A DNA stretch of 61,029 bases from Candidatus Eiseniibacteriota bacterium (lineage in GTDB: Bacteria > Eisenbacteria > RBG-16-71-46 > CAIMUX01), in assembly GCA_029569475.1 (NCBI GenBank), contig JAKQSZ010000056.1, positions 1-61,029 on the forward strand, given 5' to 3'. How positions within the stretch are numbered: position 1 is the first letter of the stretch; the number at the start of each line of letters is the position of its first letter. Made by a program: the position numbers and the translations under genes. Positions 35,836 through 45,429 of this stretch are shown here, one piece after another. Below the pieces are notes generated by a model. The model searched no databases. It saw only the letters and a list, made by a program, of their open reading frames with translations, and was not told the DNA's origin.

Positions 35836-37926
35836 ATGGAATACAAGTGCTCAATGGAACTCGGAGGACGGACCCTGACCCTGGAGACCGGCCGCCTGGC
35901 CCGGCAGGCCAGCGGATCGGTCCTGGTGACCTATGGGGACACCGTCGTGCTGGCCGCCTCCGTCGTCGGCCGCAAGCCGACCGACCGCGACTTTCTTCCC
36001 CTGACCGTCGACTATCGAGAGAAGACCTATGCGGCCGGGCGGATTCCCGGCGGTTTCTTCAAGCGGGAGGGGCGTCCCAACGAAAAGGAGATCCTCTCCT
36101 CGCGCCTCATCGACCGCAGCCTGCGGCCGCTCTTCGAGAAGTCGATCCGCTTCGAGACCATGATCACGGCGGAGGTTCTTTCCTCCGACCAGGAGAATGA
36201 CGGCGACACTCTTGGGCTGATCGGCGCCTCCTGCGCCCTCAACCTTTCGGATCTGCCTTTCCCCGGTCCGGTCGGCGCCGTCCGCATCGGCCTCACGGAA
36301 GAGGGCTTCGTCATCAACCCCACCAGCGCGGTGCTGGAGGCGAGCCGGATGAACATCATCGCGGCGGGCACCGAGGACTCGATCGTCATGGTCGAGGGGG
36401 AGGCGCGCGAGATCAGCGAGGATCAGCTCATCGAGGCCTTCCGTTTCGCCCATCCCCACATCCAGCGGATCGTCCAGCTCCAGAAGCAGGTGCTCGAGGC
36501 GGTCCACCGCCCCAAGAGGGCCTGGGCGCCCGAACCCGAGGATGAAGCCCTCTACGAGGCGGTCCGCGGGCTGGCCAGCGAGAAGATCAACGACGCCATC
36601 CGGGTCGCGGAGAAGCACGATCGCGAGGAGCGGCTCGACGCCGTCGAGGCCGAGGTGCAGGCCGCTCTTCTGGAAAGTCATCCGGAGCGGGAAAAGGACA
36701 TCGCGGAGGCCTACCACCGGCTGGTCAAGAAGCAGATGCGCTCCATGGTGCTGGACGAGGGGGTGCGCTGCGACGGACGCCGCGGAAACGAGATCCGGCC
36801 CATCACGTGCGAGGTGGGCGTCCTCCCGCGGACCCACGGCAGCGCCATCTTCACCCGGGGCCAGACCTAGGCCCTCGTCGTCACCACGCTCGGCACCTCG
36901 ATCGACGAGCAGAAGATCGAGGAGTTGATGGGTCAGTCGTGGAAGACCTTCATCCTCCACTACAATTTCCCCGCCTATAGCGTGGGGGAGGTCCGCCCCA
37001 GCCGAGGTCCGGGACGCCGCGAGATCGGCCACGGCGCGTTGGCCGAACGGGCCCTCTCGGGAGTGGTTCCGTCGAACGAGCGCTTCCCGTACACGATCCG
37101 CATCGTCTCCGATGTGCTCGAATCCAACGGCAGCTCGTCCATGGCCTCGGTCTGCGGCGGAAGCCTCGCCCTGATGGACGCCGGAGTTCCGATCAAGGCG
37201 CCCGTGGCGGGCATCGCGATGGGCCTGATCCAGGAGGGGGAGAAGGTCGCGGTCCTGTCGGACATCATGGGGGTGGAAGACCATCTGGGAGACATGGACT
37301 TCAAGGTGGCGGGAACGAGCGAGGGCATCACCGGTGTGCAGATGGACATCAAGATCAAGGGACTGGACTTCGGCACCCTGAAGAGCGCCCTGGACCAGGC
37401 GCGGGCAGGCCGGCTCCACATCCTCGAGATCATGAACCGCACCCTGGCGGAGTCCCGCCCCGAGATCTCGCAATACGCTCCGCGGATCCTCATGATCAAC
37501 ATCAACCCGGACAAGATCCGCGACGTCATCGGACCCGGGGGCAAGACCATCAAGAAGATCACCGAGCAGACCGGCGCCACGATCGACATCGAGGATGATG
37601 GTACGATCAAGGTGGCCTGCGTGGATTCCGAGATGGCGAACCGGGCGGTCGAGATCATCCGCTCGCTCACGGAAGATCCTGAGATCGGGCGCGTCTATCG
37701 GGGCCGGGTCAAGCGGATCGTGAACTTCGGCGCCTTCGTCGAGATCCTGCCGGGCCGCGACGGGCTCGTGCACATCTCCGAGCTGGAGAACCACCGCGTC
37801 GCGCGGGTCGAGGACGTCCTCAAGGACGGAGAGGTCGTGCTGGTCAAGGTGATCGGCGTCGACGATGAGGGGAAGATCCGGCTCTCCCGAAAGGCCGTCC
37901 TGCAGGAAACCGAGGCCAACCGGTAG
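35836..37926 (+). pseudogene. pnp: Polynucleotide phosphorylase, interrupted by an in-frame TAG
   Basis: 3'-5' phosphorolytic exoribonuclease of the RNA degradosome. The frame would give 696 residues, the usual PNPase length, but codon 345 (36868-36870) is TAG. Homologues have Gln there: the context reads [22 protein letters not shown] where the family has TRGETQALV. Upstream are the first RNase PH domain and the helical domain. Downstream in the same frame are the second RNase PH domain with the catalytic [19 protein letters not shown], the KH domain ([17 protein letters not shown], about 560-600) and the S1 domain (about 620-690). A truncated product would lack the active site. A TTG/ATG pair at 36925-36930 could in theory restart. 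CAG to TAG is one C-to-T change, so a sequencing error or a true nonsense mutation are both possible. Confidence 0.9.
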
Positions 37927-38041
37927 GCGATCGCAGAACAGCGCGAGGGCTGCTCCCGCAGACGGCCGCCCCTGCAGGGCTCGCCACACCAGGCGGGCCG
38001 TGTCAGCGCCCGGCCTGGCCATGCGGGTGGCCAACAGGAAT

Positions 38042-38080
38042 CCACGCCGCGCCCCGCCATCTCGCGCGGGCGCGGCGTGG
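38042..38080. other. Perfect 13-bp inverted repeat before the M16 peptidase gene
   Basis: CCACGCCGCGCCC (38042-38054) pairs perfectly with GGGCGCGGCGTGG (38068-38080) across a 13-base loop. No T-run follows. It ends 10 bp before the GGAGG ribosome site of the next gene and could separate the pnp transcript from it or influence translation. Confidence 0.6.
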
Positions 38081-38103
38081 CGCATGAAGCGGAGGTCGGC
38101 CGG

Positions 38104-39402
38104 GTGAAGTTCCTGCGGCAGCTCAACCAGCAGTTCGAGGATCCCCCTCTGCTCCAGCGGGATCTCCCCGGGGGGGTGACCCTGCTCATGGAGCCGGTGC
38201 ACGAGGTCACCTCGCTGGCCATCGGCGTCTGGGTCCGCACCGGTTCGCGCGACGAGCATCCCGAACAGGCGGGGATCACCCACCTGATCGAACACCTGGT
38301 CTTCAAGGGCACCCGCCGCCATTCCGGGTACAAGCTCGCCAAGCGCATGGAGGCGATCGGCGGGCAGATCGACGCGTACACGACCAAGGAGTGCACCTGT
38401 TTCTACGCGCGGGTCTTCGAGGGCCACCGCCGCGAAGCGGTCGAGATCCTGGCCGAGCTGCTCAGCCAGCCCTCCCTCAGCGCCGACATGATCGAAAGCG
38501 AGATCGGCGTCGTGGAAGAAGAGATCCAGAGCTACGAGGACAGTCCCGAGGAGATGATCCACGACCTCAGCGCCGAGGTACTCTGGAACCGCCATCCCCT
38601 GGGGATCCCCATCCTGGGCACCCGGGCATCGCTCCGCCGGCTCACGGCGCGCGATGTCCGCCGTTACCACCGGGGCCGCTACGCCGGGCCCAACGTCGTG
38701 GTGGCGGCCGCGGGCCGGATCGACGACGGCGCGCTTCTCGAGGAGGTCGCGCGCAGCTTCCGCCTCCCCAAGGCGATCGAACCGGCCGATCACCACCGGC
38801 TGCCCCGCTTCCACGCCACCGAGCGACACGAGGAGCGTGATGTCAGCCAGGCCTCGATCTGCCTCGTCCGGCGCGGGCCTTCTTACCGGGATCGCGATCG
38901 CCATGCGGTGTACATCCTGAACACCATCCTGGGCGCCGGCGCCAGCTCGCGCCTCTACCAGACCATCCGCGAGCAAGCGGGCCTGGCCTACTCGATCTAT
39001 TCCTATGCCGACTCCTTCCGGGACACGGGGATGTTCGGCATCTACCTCGCGGTCAGCCCCGACCGCGCCCGGCGCGCGCTGAGCTTGATCTGCCGCGAGC
39101 TGCGCCGGATCAAGCGCGACGGGGCCAGGAACTGGGAGCTGGAGAGCGCCAAGGCGCAGATCTTCACCGGGATGTTCCTCTCCTACGAGAGCATGTACGA
39201 GAGGATCAGCCGCCTGTCGCACAACCACCTCTACTATGGCCGCCAGATCCCGCTGCGGGACACCGTGCGCGCTCTGGAGCAGATCACGCTTGACGACGTG
39301 CACGAGGCGGCGGAGAAGATGATCCAGGCCTCGGAGTACTCCGTGGTCACGCTCGGCCCCCGGGACTGCAACCCGCCGGGGCTGGCGGAACTGGATTTCT
39401 GA
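38104..39402 (+). CDS. M16-family zinc peptidase (pitrilysin/MPP-like)
   Basis: A 432-aa metallopeptidase of the single-chain bacterial M16B type, which often follows pnp. The inverted zinc motif HLIEH is at residues 60-64 (HXXEH), with the distal Glu in IGVVEEEIQSYEDSPEEM. The C-terminal half-domain has TILGAGASSRLYQTIREQAGLAYSIYSY, whose Arg-Tyr pair is typical for substrate binding. GTG 38104 is chosen because GGAGG lies 8 bases upstream; the earlier GTG at 38077 falls inside a hairpin. No signal peptide is seen, so it is likely cytoplasmic. Confidence 0.9.
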   Translation: MKFLRQLNQQFEDPPLLQRDLPGGVTLLMEPVHEVTSLAIGVWVRTGSRDEHPEQAGITHLIEHLVFKGTRRHSGYKLAKRMEAIGGQIDAYTTKECTCFYARVFEGHRREAVEILAELLSQPSLSADMIESEIGVVEEEIQSYEDSPEEMIHDLSAEVLWNRHPLGIPILGTRASLRRLTARDVRRYHRGRYAGPNVVVAAAGRIDDGALLEEVARSFRLPKAIEPADHHRLPRFHATERHEERDVSQASICLVRRGPSYRDRDRHAVYILNTILGAGASSRLYQTIREQAGLAYSIYSYADSFRDTGMFGIYLAVSPDRARRALSLICRELRRIKRDGARNWELESAKAQIFTGMFLSYESMYERISRLSHNHLYYGRQIPLRDTVRALEQITLDDVHEAAEKMIQASEYSVVTLGPRDCNPPGLAELDF

Positions 39403-39555
39403 GGCGAGAGGTACGGCGCCGGTCGTTCCGAGAGAGTTGCGGGGCGGCTCCCGCAGGCGCCCGGTCAGCCGGGCACCGTACGGCAGGCGGCCGTGAGGTG
39501 GAGCACAAGGGCCAACGGCGCCGGGAGGGCATCGGTTGAAGCGAGTGGCGCGGCC

Positions 39556-40035
39556 ATGACGCCGGAGGTGGTGGTTTCGTGCCGGGCGCTCCGCCCGGAC
39601 GCGCGGCTTCCTGAAAGAGCGACGGCGGGATCGGCGGGTTTTGACCTGCATGCCTGTCTGACCGAGCCGATGACGTTGCTCCCGGGCCAGCGGGCGCTGG
39701 TGCCGACCGGTCTCATCCTGGCCATCCCCGAGGGCTTCGAGGGAACGGTGCGCCCGCGCAGCGGCCTGGCGCTGCGCCACGGGATCGGCCTGGTCAACAG
39801 CCCCGGGACCATCGATTCGGACTATCGCGGCGAAGTCGGGGTCATCGTCATCAACTGGGGCGAGGCGCCCTTCCTGGTGCACCCGGGCGACCGCATCGCC
39901 CAGATCCTCATCCAGCCGGTCGTCCGCGCCCGGATGGCCTGGGGGGAGACCCCGGATACCGCCCGCGGCGCCGGGGGCTTCGGACACACCGGAACCGCTC
40001 CGTTGCCCGAGCCGGGGCCGGATCATCCCCGGTGA
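39556..40035 (+). CDS. dut: dUTP diphosphatase
   Basis: Hydrolyses dUTP to dUMP, keeping uracil out of DNA and feeding dTMP synthesis. The 159-aa trimeric-type enzyme shows all five motifs: [37 protein letters not shown] (catalytic Asp), RIAQILIQP and the C-terminal arm [10 protein letters not shown]. The ATG at 39556 lacks a strong ribosome site, so an upstream TTG is possible. The stop overlaps the DUF3108 gene by 4 bp (GTGA). Confidence 0.94.
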   Translation: MTPEVVVSCRALRPDARLPERATAGSAGFDLHACLTEPMTLLPGQRALVPTGLILAIPEGFEGTVRPRSGLALRHGIGLVNSPGTIDSDYRGEVGVIVINWGEAPFLVHPGDRIAQILIQPVVRARMAWGETPDTARGAGGFGHTGTAPLPEPGPDHPR

Positions 40036-41060
40036 ATGCGTCCATGCGTCCCTCGTTGATCCGGCGTCCGGCCGCCCAGTTGGCGGCGATCCTGGCGGGG
40101 CTGTATCTGATCGGCACGCTGGCGCCGGTGGAGGGGAACGCGACTGCCGCGAGCGCTCGCGGCTCGTCGAGCCGGCCGGCCCCCGCCGGAAGCCCTGCGG
40201 CCACGCTGGCCGCCGCGACGGCGGCGGTTTCCGGCTTGTCTCTCTCCAACGATGGGGCGCCGTTCGCGGCCGGCCCCGGTGCGGGTTCCTCCGCCGGCGG
40301 CCGCGCGGCGGCAACCGGTGCGATCACCCAGGCTTTGCTGGACTCGCTTCACGCCGCTCGCCCTGCCCTGGTGGTGGGCGAGCGCCTTACCTTCTCGATC
40401 GGCTGGGGGGTCGTGAAGGCGGGCTCGGCCACGCTCGAGATCGCCGGCATCCGGCGCTATCGCGACCGGCTGGCCTATCACTTCCAGTCCGACGCCACGA
40501 GCAACTCCGTCTTCGACAAGATCTATCCGGTGCGCGACCGCGTCATCAGCCTGATGGATGTCCGCACCGCCCGCTCGCTCTACTTCGAGAAGCACCTGCG
40601 GGAAGGGAAGTACCGCGCCGATCAGCAGATTCGCTTCGATCACGAAGGAGGCAAGGCGATCTATCATGACCGCCGGGAGTTTCCCATGACGCCCGGGGCG
40701 GTCGACGTGCTGGCGGCCTTCTACCTGACCCGGACACTGCCGCTGGAGGCGGGACGGGACATGCACTTCGAAAGCCACGCCGATCGCAAGAACTACCCGT
40801 TGCGCGTGCGGGTGCTGGGACGCGAGGAGATCCAGACCCCGGCGGGCCGTTTCCAGTGCCTCAAGATCGAACCCAAGCTGCGCAGCGGAGCGTTCTTCAA
40901 GAACGAGGGGCAGTTGACCATATGGCTGACCGATGACGAGCGGCGCCTCCCCGTGTTGATGAAGAGCCGGATCGCCGTCGGATCGATCACCGCCACCCTG
41001 ACCGCGTTCGAACGGCCCGCGAGCGGTCACGCGACGTCGCGTCAGAATGGGCCGGGATAG
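40032..41060 (+). CDS. Exported DUF3108-family protein
   Basis: A 342-aa predicted periplasmic protein. A hydrophobic signal segment (about residues 14-33) and an Ala/Ser/Gly-rich linker (35-100) precede the DUF3108 domain: [45 protein letters not shown], and [16 protein letters not shown] with [23 protein letters not shown] near the end. The family has a lipoprotein-carrier-like beta fold but no established role. The start is GTG in a GTGA overlap with dut; ATG 40044 is an alternative. Confidence 0.8.
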   Translation: MNASMRPSLIRRPAAQLAAILAGLYLIGTLAPVEGNATAASARGSSSRPAPAGSPAATLAAATAAVSGLSLSNDGAPFAAGPGAGSSAGGRAAATGAITQALLDSLHAARPALVVGERLTFSIGWGVVKAGSATLEIAGIRRYRDRLAYHFQSDATSNSVFDKIYPVRDRVISLMDVRTARSLYFEKHLREGKYRADQQIRFDHEGGKAIYHDRREFPMTPGAVDVLAAFYLTRTLPLEAGRDMHFESHADRKNYPLRVRVLGREEIQTPAGRFQCLKIEPKLRSGAFFKNEGQLTIWLTDDERRLPVLMKSRIAVGSITATLTAFERPASGHATSRQNGPG

Positions 41061-42138
41061 GGCCGACATGTCGCGTTACCCCGAGGCGGATCTGAACCGG
41101 ATCCGAACGTACCCGGTGCGCACCCGCCGCAGCCTGGTGGCCGGCGAGGCCGGCTACCGTCCGCCCGCCGATCCGGCGTCCTTCACCGATTTCTGGGATT
41201 CCTTGCCGGAGACACTGGCCGCGCGGGATCTGAAGGAACTCGTCCGCCTCTCCGCGGCAGCCCGGCGGAGCGGGCACGGGATGCTCGTCCTCTGCGGGGC
41301 CCATGTCATCAAGGCGGGCGTGAGCCCGGCCCTCATCCGTCTGATGGAGGACGGTTGGATCACCGCACTGGCCACCAACGGCGCGGGCGCGATCCACGAC
41401 CTGGAGCTGGCTTTCTTCGGCCGCACCTCGGAAGACGTGGCCGCGCAGCTGCCGGCCGGGCGTTTCGGCATGGCGCGCGAGACCTCCTCCTGGCTGAACG
41501 ACTGGACCATCGAGGCGGCGGCCCGGGGCGAAGGGCTGGGGGAGGGGTTGGGACGGGCCTTCCTCGAGCGGGGCGCTCCCGGGAGCGCCTCCAGCCTGCT
41601 GGCGACCGCTTACCGGCTCTCGATCCCGGCGACGGTGCACCTGGCCATCGGGGCGGACATCAACCACCAGCATCCCGGCTTCAACGGCGCGGCGGCCGGG
41701 GAGACAACCGCGCGGGACTTCCGCATCCTCTGCCGCGTGGTCCAGGGGCTGGAACGGGGGATCGCGCTCAACATCGGGTCGGCCGTGATCCTCCCCGAGG
41801 TTTTCCTCAAGGCGGTCTCGGTCGGGACCAATCTGGGCGCCCGCTACGGCGGCCTGACCACGGCGGTCTTCGATTTCATCCGCCACTATCGTCCGGCGGA
41901 GAATGTGGTGCGCCGGCCCGCTCTCCAGGGCGGGAAAGGGTTCTACCTCGTCGGCCATCACGAGATTCTCGTTCCGTTGTTCACGCAGGCCTTGCTGCTC
42001 GCGGGGGGCGGGTCCGGGACGGGCCGGAGCGAACGGGGCAAGGGTGACGGCAAGGCGGCGGGCGTTAAAGGCGGGGCGAAAACGGGCCGATCAACCCAAT
42101 CAGACCCTCCGACCCGTTCCAGGCGGAGGCCGCGATGA
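41047..42138 (+). CDS. Deoxyhypusine synthase-like family protein
   Basis: A 363-aa protein resembling the deoxyhypusine/homospermidine synthase fold: GMLVLCGAHVIKAGVSPALIRLMEDG, ITALATNGAGAIHDLELAFFG, RLSIPATVHLAIGADINHQHP and ALNIGSAVILPEVFLKAVS fall in the same order as the NAD-binding segments of that family. The catalytic lysine region of true deoxyhypusine synthase is not recognisable, and bacteria lack eIF5A, so the substrate is unknown. The C-terminal 45 residues are Gly/Lys-rich. ATG 41047 overlaps the DUF3108 stop by 14 bp; ATG 41068 is also possible. Confidence 0.6.
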   Translation: MGRDRADMSRYPEADLNRIRTYPVRTRRSLVAGEAGYRPPADPASFTDFWDSLPETLAARDLKELVRLSAAARRSGHGMLVLCGAHVIKAGVSPALIRLMEDGWITALATNGAGAIHDLELAFFGRTSEDVAAQLPAGRFGMARETSSWLNDWTIEAAARGEGLGEGLGRAFLERGAPGSASSLLATAYRLSIPATVHLAIGADINHQHPGFNGAAAGETTARDFRILCRVVQGLERGIALNIGSAVILPEVFLKAVSVGTNLGARYGGLTTAVFDFIRHYRPAENVVRRPALQGGKGFYLVGHHEILVPLFTQALLLAGGGSGTGRSERGKGDGKAAGVKGGAKTGRSTQSDPPTRSRRRPR

Positions 42139-42161
42139 ACTGTTTCCCCGTCGGCGGGCGG

Positions 42162-42190
42162 TTGACGATCTCGGGACAGCGCAATATGCT
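42162..42190 (+). promoter_or_regulatory. Candidate promoter of the exopolysaccharide operon
   Basis: TTGACG (42162-42167) is followed after exactly 17 bp by TATGCT (42185-42190). Transcription would start near 42197, about 87 nt before the ATG of the export gene. It is one of the best sigma-70-type matches in the window. Confidence 0.6.
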
Positions 42191-42283
42191 CAGAACTCCG
42201 CGCCGACCCTGCGGCATGGAGACGCCGGCCCGAACGGGTGGTGCGGATCCGCCGGGAAGGCGGGTGGATGGCATTTGGAAAGG

Positions 42284-43183
42284 ATGGATCCTCTGATCCA
42301 GGGTCGCGAAACCCACGCCAGGGATCGGCGAACCGTGCGACCGGCGCGAGCGGGTACCGGCCGGGCGGGCGCCGTTCTGCTCGGCATCGTGCTGGCCCTT
42401 GCGGCCGGATCCCTCCAGGCGCAGCCGGACAGCATGCGCGACTTCCCGCCGTTGCGCGGCCCGGGAATGCCTGACAGCGTCCGCTACATTCCGGTCCCCA
42501 CTCCGCCGCCTGTGCCGGTTCCTACGCCGGAAGCGGAGACGCCCGGCATCCCGTCCGCGCCGCGAGTGGAAGAAGAGGGTTACCTGCTCGGCGTCGGGGA
42601 CGAGCTCGAGGTTTCCGTCCTGGGGCAGCCGGCCCTCAGCCGGATGGTGAAGGTGCGCCCCGACGGCAACATCAGCTCCCCCGGGGTCGGCACCATCTTC
42701 GTGCTCGGCCGCTCCCCGGAAGAGGTCGGGCAGGAGATCGAGCAGGCTCTGGCGAAGTACCTGCGGTATCCGCAGGTCGAACTGCTGGTCAGCAACTACG
42801 GCACCCACCGGGTCTTCGTCATGGGGGAGGTCTTCGTCCCCGGCGATCACGAGTACATCAAGGGGATGACCGCGCTGCAGGCCGTCGCCACCGCCGGGGG
42901 GATCCGCTCCAGCGGCAAGTCGGGGAAGGTGGTCATCCTGCGCCGCACCGGGGCCGGCACGCTGGACTTCTTCCAGCGCGACCTGGGCGACATCATGAAA
43001 GGCAAGAGAGGGGCGGAGGAGGATGTTGTCCTGAAGCCGTACGACATCGTGTATGTCCCGCGCAGCTTCGTGGCCGACGTCGGCATCTTCATCGATCAGT
43101 ACATCCGTCCGCTGATCATCCCCTTCAGCCTCTACATCTACGGTTGGGATGCCTTCCACGCGGAGGAGGTTCGCCCCCGCTAG
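42284..43183 (+). CDS. Polysaccharide export protein (Wza-like, SLBB domain)
   Basis: A 299-aa exported protein for outer-membrane export of exopolysaccharide. The signal peptide (about residues 1-46, AVLLGIVLALAAGSLQA) would be cut before Gln47. A Pro-rich spacer leads to the Poly_export domain (YLLGVGDELEVSVLGQPALSRM, about 100-121; VRPDGNISSPGVGTIFVLGRS) and one SLBB domain (HRVFVMGEVFVPGDHEYIKGM). The C-terminus has a hydrophobic amphipathic stretch (YIRPLIIPFSLYIYGW), like the helix that forms the Wza pore. There is no lipobox, unlike E. coli Wza. It heads the EPS operon. Confidence 0.88.
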   Translation: MDPLIQGRETHARDRRTVRPARAGTGRAGAVLLGIVLALAAGSLQAQPDSMRDFPPLRGPGMPDSVRYIPVPTPPPVPVPTPEAETPGIPSAPRVEEEGYLLGVGDELEVSVLGQPALSRMVKVRPDGNISSPGVGTIFVLGRSPEEVGQEIEQALAKYLRYPQVELLVSNYGTHRVFVMGEVFVPGDHEYIKGMTALQAVATAGGIRSSGKSGKVVILRRTGAGTLDFFQRDLGDIMKGKRGAEEDVVLKPYDIVYVPRSFVADVGIFIDQYIRPLIIPFSLYIYGWDAFHAEEVRPR

Positions 43184-43195
43184 CGGGCGTCGATC

Positions 43196-44560
43196 ATGGA
43201 AACCAGGGACAACAGCAAACCCGAAGCCAGCATGAGGGACTTCCTCTCGGTGGTTTTCCGCCGGAAGTGGGTCATCCTCTCGGTTCTCGCCGCCGCCATC
43301 GCCACCGTCGTGGTGCTCAACGTCGTCACCCCGGTCATCTACGAATCCCTTTCCTCCATCCTCGTCCACCGTGGCCAGCAGGAGACCGCCTTCGACAGCC
43401 GCTCCAAGCTCGTGTTGCCCTGGGAAGAGGAACTCAACTCCGAACTGGAGACGGTGCGCAGCAGCCACATCCTGGACATGGCCCAGAAAGTCATCGACGA
43501 ATCGGGAGTCCGCGGCACGGACGGCGAGCCGATCCGGATCGATCCGCTTCAGTTGACCAGCACGACCAGCGGGCGCTCCAGCGTCATCTACCTGCGCTCG
43601 AAGAACACCGACCCTATTGCCGCGCAGCAGATCGCGCGCGCCGTCACCCAGGCCTACACCGATTTCCGGCTCAACGTCCGCGGCGTGCCCGAACTGGATG
43701 CTTTCTTCCGCGAGGAGATCGAGGGGTTGCGCGTCCAGCTCGAGGAGTGGGAGCAGCGCCGGGCCGACTTCATGAACGAGGAATCGGTGGCCCGCCTGGA
43801 CATCGAGCGCAACTCGATGATCGCGCTCCGCCAGCAGACGGAGTTCTCCCTGGCCAACCTTCGCAGCGAACTGGCCGGCGCGGAGGCCCGGGCCGAGGTC
43901 ATGCGCAACCTGATGGACGAGGATCCCGACTCCGCCGACGTGCCGTACACCTTCTCGGACATGGACAACCGCGACAGCGAGATGATCTTCCAGCTGAAGA
44001 AGGAACTGATCGCCCGGCGAGCCGCCCTGGTGAGCGCGCGGGCCCAGTACCAGGACGATCATCCCCAGGTCCGCACGCTGACCGATGAAGTGCGCGACCT
44101 CGCCGCCCTGCTGCGGCGCGAGGTGGAATCCTACGTCCGCCACCTGCGCTACAAGGTGGACGTGCTCAAGGCCCAGGAAGAGGCTCTCCTGACCTCGCTC
44201 TCCTACACCGACGCCTCCATGGCCTCCTATCCGCAGAAGGAGGCGAAGCTGGCCTACTTCGATCGCATCATCACGGCGATGGAGACCAGTCACAAGTCGA
44301 TGGTCGACAAGCAGATCCAGGCCCGTTTGGAGCGCATCGGATCCTCGGACTGGAACGTGCTGGTGCTGCAGCCTGCCACCGAGCCGACCGTGGTGCGGAC
44401 CAACGACTTCATCCGGCTCCTGCTCATACCCTTGCTCGGTCTGGTCGTGGGGGTCGCCCTGGCATTCGTCGTGGACGGGCTTGACCACTCGTTGAAGGAC
44501 GCTACCGACGCGGAGCAGCATCTCGGCCTGCCGGTCCTCGGCTCCATCGGCCGGATGTAG
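43196..44560 (+). CDS. Polysaccharide co-polymerase / chain-length determinant (Wzz-like)
   Basis: A 454-aa inner-membrane protein that sets polymer length. Two membrane segments flank a large periplasmic part: residues about 26-46 (WVILSVLAAAIATVVVLNVV) and about 404-425 (LLLIPLLGLVVGVALAFVV). The N-terminal Wzz domain (YESLSSILVHRGQQETAFD) is followed by long coiled-coil helices (FFREEIEGLRVQLEEWEQ, and the stretch near 280-330). The kinase domain is absent and is supplied by the separate gene at 45426. It lies 12 bp after the export gene. Confidence 0.87.
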   Translation: METRDNSKPEASMRDFLSVVFRRKWVILSVLAAAIATVVVLNVVTPVIYESLSSILVHRGQQETAFDSRSKLVLPWEEELNSELETVRSSHILDMAQKVIDESGVRGTDGEPIRIDPLQLTSTTSGRSSVIYLRSKNTDPIAAQQIARAVTQAYTDFRLNVRGVPELDAFFREEIEGLRVQLEEWEQRRADFMNEESVARLDIERNSMIALRQQTEFSLANLRSELAGAEARAEVMRNLMDEDPDSADVPYTFSDMDNRDSEMIFQLKKELIARRAALVSARAQYQDDHPQVRTLTDEVRDLAALLRREVESYVRHLRYKVDVLKAQEEALLTSLSYTDASMASYPQKEAKLAYFDRIITAMETSHKSMVDKQIQARLERIGSSDWNVLVLQPATEPTVVRTNDFIRLLLIPLLGLVVGVALAFVVDGLDHSLKDATDAEQHLGLPVLGSIGRM

Positions 44561-44568
44561 ACGGCGCC

Positions 44569-45429
44569 GTGTACGAGTCGCACTTCGGATTGCGCGAAGC
44601 CCCCTTCGCCATCACGCCGGATCCTCGTTTCCTCTTTCTCACGCGCGGGCACCGCGACGCCCTGGCCTATCTGCACTACGGCATCGAACAGCGCAAGGGG
44701 CTGCTCGTCCTGACCGGCGAGGTCGGGGTGGGCAAGACGCTGGTGGTGCGGGCCCTGCTCGGACAGCTCCCCGATGACGTGGAAACCGCGCTGGTCATGA
44801 ACGCGCGGCTGACCTTCAAGCAGCTCCTCTACATGGCGCTCCTCGACTTCGGCGTCAAGCCGCCCGGGCGTTCCAAGGTGGATCTGTTGCTCGCGCTGCA
44901 GGGCTTCCTTCTCGAGGTGCGGGATCGCCGCGGCAACGCCGTCATCATCATCGACGAGGCGCAGAACCTCTCGGCCGAGAACCTGGAGGACTTCCGCCTG
45001 CTCTCCAACCTCGAGTCGACGAACACCAAGCTCATCCAGATCATCCTGGTGGGACAGCCCGAGCTGCGGGTGACGCTCAACCATCGGTCGCTCCGGCAGC
45101 TCCGCCAGAGAATCCCCGGCATGTTCGACCTCACGCGCCTGCCGGCCGAGGCGGTGCGGGAGTACATCGACTTCCGGGTCTCGGTGGCCAGCGACGGGGA
45201 GACCGCCGCGCTCTTCGACGAGCAGGCGATCGCCGTGATCGCCCGCTACTCCAGTGGAATTCCGCGTCTGGTCAACCAGCTCTGCGACCGGGCGCTGCTC
45301 GTCGGCTATGCCCGGGGAGCGGACCGGATCGAGGGAGATCACGCGCGCGAGGCGGCCCGGGAACTCGGCCTGACGGACATCTCCGGTTCCCCGGCGATGC
45401 TGGGCCGCGGAATCGAGGGGACAGCATGA
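44569..45429 (+). CDS. ExeA/GspA-like AAA ATPase of the EPS locus
   Basis: A 286-aa ATPase of the type found with exosortase-linked EPS genes and as ExeA in secretion. The opening MYESHFGLREAPFAITPDPR is diagnostic. Walker A is TGEVGVGKT (about residues 49-57), Walker B VIIIDEAQNL with Asp129/Glu130, sensor 1 IILVGQPEL, and an arginine-rich RQLRQRIPGMFDL. The start is GTG. The stop overlaps the next gene by 4 bp (ATGA). No peptidoglycan-binding domain follows, unlike ExeA itself. It probably regulates or energises assembly of the polymer machinery. Confidence 0.85.
   Translation: MYESHFGLREAPFAITPDPRFLFLTRGHRDALAYLHYGIEQRKGLLVLTGEVGVGKTLVVRALLGQLPDDVETALVMNARLTFKQLLYMALLDFGVKPPGRSKVDLLLALQGFLLEVRDRRGNAVIIIDEAQNLSAENLEDFRLLSNLESTNTKLIQIILVGQPELRVTLNHRSLRQLRQRIPGMFDLTRLPAEAVREYIDFRVSVASDGETAALFDEQAIAVIARYSSGIPRLVNQLCDRALLVGYARGADRIEGDHAREAARELGLTDISGSPAMLGRGIEGTA

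Noticed and set aside
36868..36870. TAG recoded to Gln or pyrrolysine
   Set aside because: TAG ends many other genes in this window, so general recoding cannot hold. A local suppressor remains only a minor option.
35851..40314. Very long open frame antisense to pnp, the M16 peptidase and dut
   Set aside because: The composition is His/Arg/Asp-rich and low in real motifs, as expected for the shadow of GC-rich genes. The plus-strand genes are clear.
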